A DNA stretch of 64,000 nucleotides from Paragonimus skrjabini miyazakii. Taxonomy: Eukaryota > Platyhelminthes > Trematoda > Plagiorchiida > Troglotrematidae. The position numbers were made by a program, and so were the translations under genes. How positions within the stretch are numbered: the stretch's first letter is position 1; the number at the start of each line of letters is the position of its first letter. The stretch spans positions 155,314-219,313 of the forward strand of contig JTDE01000451.1 in the NCBI GenBank assembly GCA_014338405.1. Reading direction: 5' to 3'. The notes beneath the pieces were generated by a model, which had not been told where the DNA came from, made no database searches, and saw only the letters and a program-made list of their open reading frames with translations. This document shows positions 23,301 through 38,300 of this stretch, in pieces.

Positions 23301-26300
23301 AGGATGGTCAAAAAGTACAAGTCAAGATATGAATTCATTTCACACACCATTAACAGCGCTAAACGTGTAATCGGAGTAAAGGCGAGAATAATGGTTCCTA
23401 ATTGCAGCGTGTAATTCCATACACACGGTGAGTAAGACGTACAGCCGAACATACAACAAAAAATGTGGCAGCCAATTTTTTCTGAAACCGCAGAGTTTAC
23501 CATCGACTTCCAAGCAGTAAGACCTTGCAACATATCAAAACCCGTGACTTATGGACATTCATCAAGACAGCAAGAGATGATGAACAACCGGCCTTGTAAT
23601 CCGTAATTGATAAATATAATCAGTTCCATCTCATGATTAATGGGGCAATATAAAAACTTCAAACAAATTTGTTTTTTCAATATCCAAAAACCCGTTCTGT
23701 CATACTCTTGGTCGACGACGTGCGATGGTCATCCTTCAGAAGTTAGCTGTGGGCCTAAGGTCGGGAGTGCCTACGATCGCTAGTAAATACTTAAAGTAGT
23801 TTCTTCGGTTCGAAAAATGTATTGGTAAACTTCACGAGATTCTTAACAGGATATTAAATGTTGACAATACAGAAGATTGGGCTCTTAGAATAATGAGGTC
23901 CACGCCTACACAATCAGACTATCAAATGACCTAGACCAAAATGGAAAATTATATCACTTCTTTATTAATTATGAGCAAAACTCGCTCGCTGCTAATGCTT
24001 GACGTTAGTTTTATGCTGGCAACAGGCTTTTGCCCATTGCAGCACAAAGATGCCGTAAAAAACAAATCTCATGCACTGGTTGTCTTTAGCATTGTGCAAC
24101 CGAAATTACTAGAATAGGTCTAGATTTTGGTCCTTAATGTTTATCCACGGATTTCCAAGGGATAAGTAGTGGCCACCTTGTCTTTGTCCCGTGCCATCCC
24201 GGACAGTAATTAATAGTGCCCGTATACGGACTATCTATTGACAACCGGTGTTAAAAGTAGGCAATTATACTAAGAGTTAAGTTCACAGATAAACACACTT
24301 CGCAAGTTTCAGTAGAGAGATAGCTCACCCATGAAAGTGAAACTTGCCTTAATTAGCTACATAATGACTTTAATTTATGCAACCTGATCAAGAAATGGGC
24401 TAGGCTGAATCACTGTTTGTATAGGAAGTGTGTACGAAGTAAGCGGTTGCTGGGGTCTGTGGTTGGCTGTGGCACTGCTAGGGGAGGGAAACTGCGTTCA
24501 GGTTTGCCAACCGATAACGAAAAACGCTGCGCGATGTGTACCAGGCAAGTTAGGCATATTAGTGAAGTTGTAGTCTTTGCTGTGCTAATCAGTGATTCAT
24601 GTAGCAGGTGGCAGTGTGCGAACAACGACTCATAAACCGTTGCACAGTAACTCAACAAATACCCAAAGTTCTGTAAGTTTCTGTTTTCTGATAACGATTC
24701 CAACATCCAAATGCAGTAATCTTAATGTAATAGTAGTTAGAGTAGTTACAGTTGCAATAGTATTACATAAGGTGGGTCCCGATAACCTCTAAGCCAAAGA
24801 CTAGGGGGGGTGTTTTTTACTTCACTGCCGTCCGCTCCGATGTCATGTACATTACTAACGGCAAACCAAAAAGCTTGGTCACGTACTGATGTCACTACGA
24901 TAATATCCCACGAACTAAGCCGAGGGAACGTTCAGGAACACAAAGGAAGGAGCACAAGGGATGTTAAATTAAGATATTTTAGTACTGTCATGTATAAACC
25001 TAACCACATTCAACCTTCCAACATGGTTGTTGATAGAATGCAATGGGTCCCACTCAATGTTGATCAGTCTGCATATACACTGTAATTGATCCCAACTAAA
25101 TTTGATGCTAAACTTACCTGTTCTATCATAGTAATCAGTTGTATGGAAAATGCACAGCGGAAGTCCCTTTGCAGGACACAGCAAAAAGCCGGTACTTTCA
25201 AACCTTCTGATTAGATAAACTCAGACGCGTCCTGGAAACCCGGATAAGAGGTATGCTAACCTTGCGCAACCACGTAAACCTCGTTAGCTGAAATAGTTGG
25301 TATCGAAACGTTGTTGATTTTGTGGCAGGTTAAACTTACTAGATGCGGGGACTCTATTAACATTCGTCTGGGCTTAGTCGAGATGCTCGTCGTAAGAGGG
25401 GAGTGAACCGCGGGAGTATCAATGTTAATAACGTACCACTTGGCAACACATTTGATAACACGGCGGGAAGTACGTATGAGTTAGAGCCACGGCCGTTTAT
25501 AGCAGCTGATGCTACAGCCACTGGTTGCTGGCTAAGGAATGTTGATAAAGTTTTCCGACCTGTCCTCCTGACAGTTATCTCGGCATCACAAGTTTTGTTT
25601 GTATCCATTTTGGTGCAGAGTCTAGCCGACTACGCTGTATGCGTTAGAATAATCACTCACCCTTAAATCCCTGGAAGTGCCGGATTTCTTGTGAAACGTA
25701 GTCTGACAATTAAAGCAACTTTAGGCGGAAGTCACGGTGCCACTGAGAAACAACCAATACTTGACGGTGCTGTGCTGATTTGCAAAAACCAAATACAAAG
25801 TTTGTGGTGTCGCCGTGGACTCAACCGTGGAAAACCGCTGTATCACAAACAGCGCAGTCCTTAGAGCCATACTTGATGGAATATTTCCAGCCCTTAATTA
25901 GTGTAATGCAACTTTCTTTGATAAAATGACGAGATGGTTCCCTGAAGCGTGAAACACAGTAAGGCCGGTCATCGCAAGTATCATGGAGATCTGGGGTAAG
26001 AAAGGAGTTACAAGTTAACTGGGTTCGCCAGGAATTACCTTACCCCGTCAGGACCATCAACATCAGAAATATTATAGTGTATTCCGTCACGATGGCTGTA
26101 TTTCGGAAAGGCCTGTAGTACACGAACTGATCCTCTTTAAAACATACCAAACCGTACGACGTATTGTATATTTTACCGGCTCACCGCTCTGTTCGACTGT
26201 TATGGTTTACCCTATTCTACCTTCCTCAGTAATCTAATAATGAACTTCAAACAATGCTGCATATAAGTTATCTCCAACGCGGACCTCACCCACGAACGTT

Positions 26301-29300
26301 TTTAATTATCCTGGACTCGATTTTGATTTCAACGAAAATTATTTTGAACCAAAACTCGCAACGTGGTTGTTATGATGCTACCATAGATGCCAGCTTAACA
26401 AAAAACACTGGGGGTTACATGCTAGAGAATTCCATAAAGACCGCCTAATTCAGACTATATCTTAGAAAGTGAGCCATAGGTTATGTATTACCTTTGCAGT
26501 AACGCCTCATTTAATATTGGTGACCATGGGATCATACCCTTAGACACGAATAGAAGAATGTAAATATTTCCCTCAACACATAATTGGTGAGAAACTACTA
26601 CAAAACAATCTGGGAAGCTCCAATCCAGGAACTAGACAGTATAAGCTGCCTATCTTTAAACGATTAATGACAATTTAGCGAAATTATAGTAACTGAGTGT
26701 GCATTTAGCATTCTGAATTTCAAATTGGAACGATTTGTTTGTTTATCCGAATCTTGACACTCAAGACCAAGTGTCAGATGTGTTGAATTTTGTAACACTC
26801 AGATTTCCGACTACTCTTAAGTTACCTGAATAATACGACTGTTACTTGAAAGTGTTTTTAATATCTGGTTATGTTAGGTTAGCCTTGATCAGATATTGGT
26901 TAGTTCAGTAGTAATAATGGCTCGTTGTGTTTGGTGGAAATACTGTCTGCCGGAAAATACTCTCTAATGTTGTCGCTTTAGTTAATTCCTATCATTTATG
27001 TGCCTGATGAAAGCATTTTACTATTGTGGAAACGTGAACAATGCTTACCTGAACTTGTGCCACTTTATCCGCATCAATTGGTTTGACTTCGTCTGGAACC
27101 GGTTCATTCAGAAGTTCCGTTCGAAGTTCGACCAGCACGCGACCACGGTAAGCGGCACCTTCAGCTTTTCCCAAATTTAGTGCTTCGTATTTATTTGGTA
27201 GAGTACCGTATTCCCGTGGTGACCCATATAAATTAATGAAACATGGTCCAAAAGTGGGCAAAAATCCTGTAAAAGTGATGAAAATAGTACGTAAATTATC
27301 GAGCGCATAACGGATGAGTTTTCCGTGCTGAGGGTAACGCTGCCGCTTTCCACTTGATATAATAAGCAGCAATTTTGTGCGTGCGATTTAAGAAGCAGCT
27401 TGGCTCAATCAAAACCATTAAATAAAATTGTCAGCCAGTATCTGAGACTCAGTAGTAATTAGGCAAAAATTTTGAGAAGCAATGGGATCACAGGGTTGAT
27501 TACAGTCGATAAGACAGGTTGGAATAACATTCGTGAGGTTCACAAGATAAACAACGACCCAACAAAATGCACTTAAATACCTGTTTAACTGATTTTGTTT
27601 GTTTCTTTTCATAATTTTCAAGATGCAAAACGACTACTTACGATTTCACAATTTGAATTCAAGACGATTAGACTGTTAGATTAACACAAGATAATCTACT
27701 TGGATCACTTAGGTAATGGTGTTTAGTTTTGTATAATGCAAATAGACTGTATGTTTATTTGGTGTCGTGTACTCGCTGAACAATTTCAAGAAAGCCACTT
27801 GTGGTTTCCGTAAGCTAAAAGCAAAACCCATTTTCGATGCAACTAACAAGCCTTGCTGTGGTGTATGCATGTTGACATACAGTCTTTTGTCTAGAGACGA
27901 CAAACAAGTCTGTTCGGGAATCATGCTCAAGTTTGCTAAAATATGTCTAGAGATCTAAAACGTTGTCTCATTAGTAGGCTAACTTATGACTGCCAGAAAT
28001 CAATGGAGGTCCGATCTCAGCGTGTACAAGAACTATAACTTATACATCAAAATAATACACTGAAAGTTTTGGAGTCCATACTTAGAAAATGTGAAAATCG
28101 ATGTCATAAAAAAGGTTAGGTTACGTCGTCATACAGATACATCCAAGCATGACGTTGAAGAATTACATCACCGCTTCCCTCAAATGCGGTTGGCGAAGCA
28201 CAATCAACTGTCATTTTCAGAAATCTTTTGAAACTATGCGTGCGGTGAAAGTGGTATAAAGTAGTCAGACAATAACCAAACGCCTATATTTCTAACCACT
28301 CACCAAATCTTAAGTATGTTTCAAGCCATACAGTATAATAATCATGCAGAAGAGTACCATTCTGAGATCAACTAGAACTTTTGTCAACCCAGTAGAGTAA
28401 GCTATGTGGGTTTCCTTGTTCACCTACCAAATAGCAGGTCATCCGCACAGACCTGTAGCATACCTTTCTGGGTCATAGTATTCCAACCTGATGTCACTTT
28501 TCAGTAGATCTTTTCGGTTCTAGCTTGCTCACCTATAGAACTGCGTGAAAGTATGGACAGTTTGACGACGATAGTCGTCATTTACAGGAGGATCAATTAG
28601 AAGTAACTACTATTGGAGTAAAGCTTGAGTTGGGTAGAGCTTGAGTATGAAAATCACAAGTTTCTAAAAACCGCTGTTTTTAGGATTTAGACTGTGATCA
28701 CGGGTAAACGATACTGTTATTTGTCAGAAAGTCTTGGAGCTAGCAACCGGAATAATGAACCGGAGAGAAACACTAAAAGCGTTCTGGTGCTTGTCCGAAT
28801 AAACTTCTTAGTATGAAAAAAACTACAAGTTTTTAGGATAATGACTACGTGTGAAAAGTATGCACAATTCAAACTTTTGCCTTAAAATAATACATTCCCG
28901 GAAATATTCTTGAACACCATAAGCAATCGAAAACAACAAGGTACAAAGGGCTGATCAAGCTAAGTAAAACAAAGGATAAATATGAAACACATATTGCTTG
29001 TTGCAAAGCAGTGATAGGCGAAGCGACACTAAACGCGTAATGTGTGCAAATTGGTAAGTAATGCATGCAACCGAACAGCAGTAAGCGGCCGGCATGAGCT
29101 AATACAAAATTTCATACCTGGATTACCTATACAAACAGTGAAAAGTAAAACATTCGTTTTGGGTTAAAAGTAAAAACGTTGATTCCGGACAAGGCTAAAT
29201 GGAAGAGATGAAATGAGAGCTGTAATGAATTCATGCGAACTACACTCAATGTGGGTAAGCTTGTGTGCGCAGCGATATACGGCTGGTGCAATCAGCAGTT

Positions 29301-32300
29301 TTTTTGAAGACAACATAGCAATGTTGGCCAAAAACCAATTTATATGAAACCCATGCTATGTTTTATACGTCTATAATGCTACCAAAAGCTTCCACATACA
29401 CAGAAAGCTTCATTATTACTTGCAGGTTACAGCAGATCAAACTGGTGTGAAGCAGCTATGAAGCAGATAGCAGATTTACGCGTGCGAAAACATCTCCAAA
29501 TGTAACGTTGACGAAATATCACACTTTAATTGATCAAATCATCACAGCTTTCATTAAAAAGACATTTTCTTCTCTACCTCAAACAAATATAGAAAATTAT
29601 TTAGATAGCTGATTGTATACTGGTGCCCATTTTCATAAGGAAATCAGTTCGATACAGGTGGATATCCGACGTGCTAGTTTGGTCTAAGACATTAATGTAT
29701 TTAAGATAACTTGTTATACGCATTCTCTTTCACCTAACAGTTCGACACAGGCTAGTTCGTATGAACTACAGTTATACTCTTAGAAACTAAACTGCACATA
29801 CACTTGTCATCTATCTTAAAGTACCTATGGGCCGTGCACGTAAATGAACCTTGAGAGATGATTCCTACTTATGGGTCGCACTGATCTTTGTCTACTAAAT
29901 GGCTCGTGTCAAACTTGGAAAGGTGTAATGGCACCCTTCTCAAAGCAGGTTGCTCGGCAGTTATTGGCTGCTGTGGATATTGTTTCAGCTTAAGTAAATC
30001 ACACGACTTCCAATTATTCGACTATGGCTGGTGGTATCCTATTCTCCTATCACAGTGTACGAACTCAAGGAAAGCTCATAATTATAATCAAGCTGGAACC
30101 GTGAGTGATTACGCGCAACTCGTTCGTGGTAACATACTAGAATGTCTTTGTTACAAAACCACACCAAACTGAATAAATTTCGGCTTATTCTATTTAACGT
30201 TTGTTCCCTAACAGCCATGTTAATCCATTAGTGCACAGTTCACAAGCAGCACCTGTAAAGTTTGAAGATAAGGCTTCGAAATGTATGCCAATGAAACATG
30301 GCTATAATACCTGAAGAGTGGATTGCTGTTTACTCTTTATAGCATAACTTCAGAGAATAAAGCAAAGCGCATACAAGAAGACAGACCGACGCTTAAAGTA
30401 CAAACAACATGCTTGCAGTATGAAGCGGATAGTATGATCCACCAATGACATTGATTGCTAATCAAGCTGCAACACTTTATTGAAGTTATCATGCACTAAT
30501 GTCGTTGCATATATCTGCTGCTAAAATGGCATAGTATGGTCCGGATACCGATGTTGTTGTTTAAGTGAGGATGGGTGCATACCTACCGTTGATCCCAAAA
30601 TGGGAAACGAGTGATAATGATATATGTCCAGAACCAACAGCGTCGTCTGAACTAACTCGATCCCTGTGAATCACGAATAAGTAATGAAAACGTCATTAAA
30701 CAGTTTTCTCCCAGATACCTGGTTTATTTTCGCAAGAAGTTTGTGGAAGTGAACACGTTCACTTACGTTTACCATGCATCATATAAAGTTCATGAACTTT
30801 CGGACTATAAGAAACTGTAACAAATGGGTTGTGACTTAAAGATGTAACTTGTAAGCACCGATTCCTACATTCTCAACTCGGTGGTCCAACAGCTTCTGGA
30901 TGACGTGTGAGTTATCCAGTCGCAAAAGTCAGATAAATCATAATGAATAGGCAGATTGGTGAATGTTTTGGCAAGCTGATGCCAAATTTAAGTAAGTCAT
31001 TGCCATCCTTCAAATGTCTAACCGTGTTTATCAAATGTTTGGGTTGGTATTTACGTGCAACTGGATTTTTACACCCAGTTTCTTAAGAACTGTATTTTGA
31101 GAACCCTGAAAGCCCATTTATAGTATTTTGCTAGTTACTTGAACCAACTATTCGGCGTATATATTGTTACCAAATAATTTGATAGTTCACGCTGAAACTA
31201 TTTGACGAGCATACGCGTCAAAGGCGCTTTCCATAAAACCTGAATAAGTTCCAGCCTGTTTCTTAGTTGCGGTTGTCTTTATTGTATGCGCAGTGTGGAT
31301 CGATAGAAAATGATGGTTTTGTCAGGTTTGAGAAAACCGTGTTGTGGTGCTAACAAAGTTCGAAAATTTGTTAGCGACGTTTAGCTCCATCTGAGGAATT
31401 GGAGTACTTCCTATGACATGAACAATTTAAACTTCAAAGTAAGTCTCATGAAAATTGGGTAGATATTCAAACGTTGTGATACAGATTGTCCGGTACCACC
31501 GAGTTCCAGTTCATTTTGAATGAATTATACCGGACGTCGAAGAGAACTGCTAAAACAGATTACTACCCGACAACTTATTGTAACTTGTACCTTATTACGA
31601 CGGCAGGCATTGCTACTCAGAACAGGATTCATACGTAAATAATATATATATATATATACAAGAGTAATGTTTGCACCAGGAGAGTCCCGTGCATTTGTTA
31701 ACTAACGGCCTAAAAGAAATTCGTTATCGATTGGTCACTTTCGGGAAATTTGAGGTCATGTTTATTCTGCCTGTTAGTCAAAAGCCCTTCAGATTCGATC
31801 TTCAAGTATCAGTGAAACTGATGTCAATCTAGAAGATTTAAGAAACTGTTGCCAGTACGTTCGTTTTGGTCATTTATAACGTTAAGTATAGCCACTCAAG
31901 TTTATTTCATTCTATTAGTTAGCAGTTTCATAAAGACAACATGAATACCTTGTTAGAATTTGTAAGCAAAACTGACCACCACGCAGATGAAGTTGCACAC
32001 GTAAGCTGACACAAACATGACACACTCGTTTACGTTGGTTAACTCTGTTAGATCGATTGTCACACAAACTAACCATCAACGTCTGAGCGAAACGCAGAAA
32101 TGTGGGACAAAAATATTTGCCCGGTTGCAACCGGATCATTGTCGCCAACACGATCCCTGTTATATGCAACGGAACATTGATGTGACAATTTGAATTAGAA
32201 AAAAGCAAATATATGTAACAGTCAGTAAGCGCTTTTTCATAAACTAAATAGTTGATGATCTATTTTAATCATAGTTACAAATGACTTGATGCCAAAAGAG

Positions 32301-35300
32301 ACCGTGGTCTTCAAATCACAGGGTTATTCTCCATGATAGCAAGCGTGATGCTTCGGACTCTTCTGACCCTCATGTAACCGGTAGAATAGTCCAAAGTTTG
32401 CGATAGTGAACAGCATATAGCATTCCTAACGGTTTGTTACACACAATGACGCCACAAAACGACAACAATACAGTGGATGAGCAGAACCTCAACTTCAAGA
32501 ACGGAACACGTCACAGAGATTTGCTATTTGGTTGACTCGGTCATTCAGTGTGTTTTTGCACAACCAAAAGCTAGTGATAATATACATAGAAGCTGAGCTG
32601 GTTAAGCAATATCGGCTTTTCTCTGCGTTCAGAAGATGCTGGCGTAATCACTGCCACTGTCATTACATTGACATGGTTTCTATTCAAACGCGACAAATTC
32701 TCGTGTCCTCATTACAAACAGTCACTGAAATTGTGTGCAAGACTGACGGGAATAAACAAAGTTCAATCATTTGGCGATGGTTTTCTTTGCCTTTTGATAC
32801 TCTGATTTACATTGACCAAATTAAGGAAAGTTAAACCAGGTATTATAATTAGTAGTTTTGTAGATATTCGCTTTAGAAAAATATATTGATCGTGGAGTAT
32901 TGTTGAGAATATTTTCGAATAATACAATGTGTGTGAGCTAGTAAGAAGACCCCATAGCTTCTTGTGGATAAAGTAAATTGAAAACGTCCAAAATCTTCCT
33001 TTTGCCGGCCATTATTTTTCACTCATTTATGATGTAATTTCTACGACAAACCTGGACAACCTTACAATTCACAAAATTATAACCTATGAATGTGTCAACT
33101 TCAGCTGGAACAGCCGAGATAGCCGCTATTCTCATCTCAAATCGTTTTGCCTGCAAAATCTGATTTTCGAAATCAACAGACATTAGATCGGGTAAATAAG
33201 ACGAATATTCGGCAAGACTGCCTTTAAAATCGATCAGGAAATCCATCGCCGCTGCCAGCCTGTGAGAAAGTGCGTTGCCATGGTACACAAATCCGTAGTT
33301 TAGTCCCGTTTTGAGGCGGCCTGTAATGAGGGCGAAAAAGGCATTCCGCAGACGGAATTCAGAATATCGAGTAAACGTAGTAGTTAGTCCTTCTTTCAGG
33401 CTCCATATAAAGGTAGTTTCATTACAAGACGAAATGAATTCGAACGTGATTATTTGGATCGGCGTTGGTCATCTGAATTCCTTTGAGGAATAGCGTCCTA
33501 ACCTTGGACTATTCCGAGCTCTGGGACCTCAGTAAGTAGACATACAACTACAACAGGGTCAGTATTGGCAGTGAAATTTTGTCTGAATCGGCTAGGCCTG
33601 CTCTCGTTGAGGCCCAGCAGCCCAGGCGGAATCAACGAGGTATCCTTTTTGATACCCGTGCGAATTACAAGAACCTATGGGTCACACTTCTTGCTAATAA
33701 CAAGATTACCGTATAGAGCTTTCTCCAGGACCAAGGCATTCAGATCAATTGGTCGCAAGAGTTGTTGATAGAAGAACTTAGGGTTTTCTGCCACTGATGC
33801 CTTGACGGGAGCACATTTGCTTGTCAGTGGCCTTCTTAGGAAGTTTCTTTTTCCGGTCGTCTTTGACGTCCAAATTCCACTAATAAGTTTTGAGAACCAC
33901 CGTAACATAGTCGTCCGACAAGACCCTTGGCCACTGACAGCCTCCTCCAATCCTTCAAAACACGTTCTCAACCGATCAGAAAAGTTGTATAAAATAATCT
34001 ACTCTTGGTCAGTCGTTATGTGGGTCGAACGTTGATTGTTTACTAGGTGATGTATTTTCCTCAACTTTATCAGAAAAGAGAGTTGATTTTTTAAACGTTA
34101 TTGAAAGATTCAGATCGAATGCAAACAATTCAGATTTTACGTGTACTACTGAAAATGAACTAAGTGGCACGACTTTTGTAACACCCCCAGGAACATAAGA
34201 GAAATTTACTGACCCTACACGTCAAAGCAACATGCTCAATTCATTAAATCTGTAATACTATCATTATTGTTGGAGAAAAGAAGCCTTAGCACTTACCAGT
34301 CATAAACTGTAAATTTCAATTTTTCGCACATTGACGGGAACTGGAAAATAAACGAGAAAAAGTAATTTAGATTTAATAAAAATGATGTCGTATATGAACT
34401 TACAATCAAATGTGCTCAAGACTCAGGTGAAGATATTTAAATTGGGGCATATATTTACCGTGTACCAGTTAACTCGTCACAATGCGCGTTTACTCCAATA
34501 CATAGCTGTATTTGGAAGTTGTGACTTATTCGGCGAAAGTGTACGCAATATTTCGCTTTCATCTAAGTTCTCGAGGTGTACAAGACGAATAAAAATTCGA
34601 ACTGTTAACGCCAGCGTAATAATCAACTACTCCCTAGTTTATCCTATTCCATATTTGTTGATCAAAATCTTTCAACTTAAAGCAATTTTTTCCCTTTGTG
34701 AACTTGAATAAGGCAATGAGATGTTCTCCGGAGTAACAGTTCGTATATTCTGATCACACATGGACATGTAACTAATTTTAACCGTTAAGATAAAGCAGAA
34801 ATAATGGCTTAAGGAATTAGACAGACAGACACGGAAACGAACGTTAAACAAATGGGGATGCTGACTACTTGTCTGTACAAGTATTCATGTAGTTGCAATA
34901 TTAGTTATATAGAGAGGACTAACAGATAGCTAGCTTCTCGTATCGAGGAGAACGTTCCCAAGTGGCTGGAAACACGACTAGAAACATCAGGCGCGTGCAT
35001 AGAGAACAACGGATGGCACCTAGTGTCATCAAAAGCAAAACACACAATCCAATAGGACACAGAGTTAATGGTTGTGACTCATTCTGTGATTTCTCTAAGC
35101 CACCGGAAACGCATCCTCCAGTTTGCTGAGGCTTTGGCCATCAGACGTCATAATCTCCCCCTGTGTGTTCAAAAACAATCTGAGTTGCGGCTGCCTCGAT
35201 AGTCAACATCCCCAACTGTTTAATCCTGATTTCCGTGTCTGTCTGTCTAATCCCCTAAGCCATTATTTCCACTCTATGGAACCTTATCTTAATGGTTAAA

Positions 35301-38300
35301 ATTAGTTACATGTCCATGTGTAATCAGAATGTACGAACTGTTACTCCGGAGAGCATCACATGACTTACGTCTTCTCATTGCCTTATTCAAAAACCTTTCA
35401 ACTGTTTTGGAACATAGTAAAAACTGAAACCATTGATATTTCACTGTCTTTGTCAGAAGCAAAGGTTCTAACCTCCATAAGTAAGACAATTAGGTTATGG
35501 GGTTGGACAAATGGTCAGGTAGACAAAACAAAATCGACATATGACGGTTAGGTAAGCCGCCTGAATTTTTTCTCTATAGCATATGCACAATGAGCTTAGA
35601 TATACCCAGGGCAGAATTTCCATTCAGCAGCCAAACAATTCGAAGTGACAGATTCCGTATACACAGCAACGATCATTTATTTATTGATCGATTGCCTCGC
35701 ATCTTTTCGCATACAATTGCGTATATGATGCACTTTACAGTAACTAATGTATCACCCTTTGTATTACCAGGTTGGAAAGCGCTTATTCATGAATTCGAAC
35801 AAACGACTTGTGGAATGAGTATGGACACTGACTGCATGCATGTTCAAAGCAGCAATCGACAGGGATGTCTTTTGAACCTGTTCCTTTCCTCCTGATTCTT
35901 CATTTAAATGCCGGGAATGAAAAATCGGAGTTCAACTAGGCAATCTATTACTTCCGACAATATAAGTGAAATAAGTGCAGCACATGATAAAGAGCTGAGC
36001 CTAAAGCAACCAACTTAAAGTGCTGGCCGCAATTATTTCATACTTTTGAAACTAAAATGGCTGGAATAACAATTTAAAAGTCAATACTATCGTGAATGGT
36101 GCTACCCACAAGAAAATGCGATTGAAATTTAAATTACTACATGAACACGTCTCTGATTTTGTCACGAACCATCATACCTTTGTTGGGCAATATCGCACAC
36201 TATATCTTGTGCACAGCACGATAAATTAACGCTACAGATTTCAAAAAACGAATACGATTCTCAAATGCAGAGCAATCAATTCACGTTTCGAAGAATCTAA
36301 CTTATTCCCGTTGCAAAATAGGTAGACAATATTTCAGTTAACAAGTGCATTAATCTTGTTTGAGACATGTCTGATTTAACTAGTACAGTTTGTTCGAGTA
36401 GCCGATAGAACTGAAACGATTATGAAGTTTACAACGCGGTGCAAACATGTGTGTCTTGCTTCGACATTATACTATCATACCTGCGCCATTGCTCATTGTG
36501 TCTTGTTCAGAAACACAGAACGATAGCGCAGTTTTTATCGGCACAGATAACAAGCATAGTTACACAGCCGACTTTAGCGCAAATCTATTGATCACTTCTA
36601 TTACTCTAAGATATATTTTATCTAGATAAAGCACATATATGGTCAGACCTCTTTTTATTTATGCTATCTAGATGTGACCTGTTTAAAGTTTGAATCGGTC
36701 TGTTGGCACGTAGCCGGAACATTGTCAACCTCTCTTTCTCGATAACTGAAACATTGGACAAAATAAGACAAACAGAAAGAAGCCACAGTAGATAACGTTG
36801 GAGAAGCGCTGAGCAAAAAACCTTGTAGTATCGTAGCAGATATACGCCAAGGCAGACAGCAGTGAGTTTAAGATAGAACAATATGAACATTTTGTTAGTA
36901 CTGTGCTGAAAGAACCCGGCTGCTTTAAGGTTAATGTGTCTTTTTATCTGCGGTAGTTCGACTTCTAATCTCCATAACCGTGTTCTGTACGACAGAACTG
37001 TATAAAGCAGTTATTATTGTTGCAGAAACGTTATATTCTCGGTTTTAAACATTATGAGATTCCGTATCATAAATAAACACAATTTTGCGAATATATCTGG
37101 ATGCGCAATTCCTAATCGGTCAAGTCCTTGTTTGGACAAATTACATGTCGAAAATGCAACAGTGAGTCCAGTAGGTGGTTTTTATACTAAGAGTTGAAGG
37201 TCCTCTGCACTAGATCCCCAATTCTGTGAACTTTGTTAAAGTCGTATTAAGCATCAGTAAACACTTTACATAGTTGATCGCAGATTTTGTATTCAGTTAG
37301 ACTTTACATCCAACCGCTTTCAAACTAAACCACCAAACGTGAGTTTCGCTCTGGTTAGAACTTTCCCGTAGCGTATATCACTGCAATGGAGAGGAGTTGA
37401 TCTCTTGGTAGTTACTTGTTTCAACCTGACCGAAAGGTCCAAATCATGAGGTCACAGATAAGAACTAACATGTGAGCTACTATGTCCTCTAGTAGAATGA
37501 TCGAGTAAACTGAGCAGTACTCATTAAAGAATATGTCTGAGCACTCAGATATGGTAATTCCGATATCTCTAGGGTGATGTCAGTACGAGATTGGATCTTA
37601 ATGCGGTGTGACGTCTTGCACATGTTAATGTCCTGTTGGGCTCAACTGGTTAGTGTGAAAATTGCACAGACAGAGTTAGTCATGTCAGAGAGGAGTGACA
37701 CAGTGATCAGTCCACATACTTCATGAGAACGGGGATCTCAGTTTGAAATCCCGAATATGCCCCACTGACCAGCTCTATCAAAAACAGAATTCGGGTCTGG
37801 CTTTTATTTTCAATGTGAACTGGCTGAAGAATTGACCTGAACGCAAAAGCTCTAAGTATATGTAAGTGATGTTTACATGGTATCAAATAAGTTGGTAGCT
37901 AAGCATCGATAGATCTATAGGCCTTGCTCAACGGGAGCAACTTGTCTGACCTGCACTCCCACGTGTATATGTATGTATATATATATATATACATATATAT
38001 ATGTAACGGTGGTTGCTACTAGTCACTAGGCATGCCATGTACCACACAAGCAGATTAAAATTTTGTACATTTCCTTCAAATACTGCTGAAATCAGCAATG
38101 TTCTGCGGAGTCAGGTGACCTTAACACATATGAAAAAATGCCCTGCTAGTGTGGTATTCTTTCTTAGCTTCATTATCTCCCATTAGTATTGTAGGATGTG
38201 TGATCGTTGCTCACTGTATGTGTACACCTGATGGATGACAACAACCACGAAACCAATAGTGGATTTCCGGTGGCTTCTGACAGATATACACATCTACTGA

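Noticed and set aside
33019..33288. Ferlin FerA or C2C exon
   Set aside because: The flanking ferlin exons join in frame without it, and inclusion introduces a stop.
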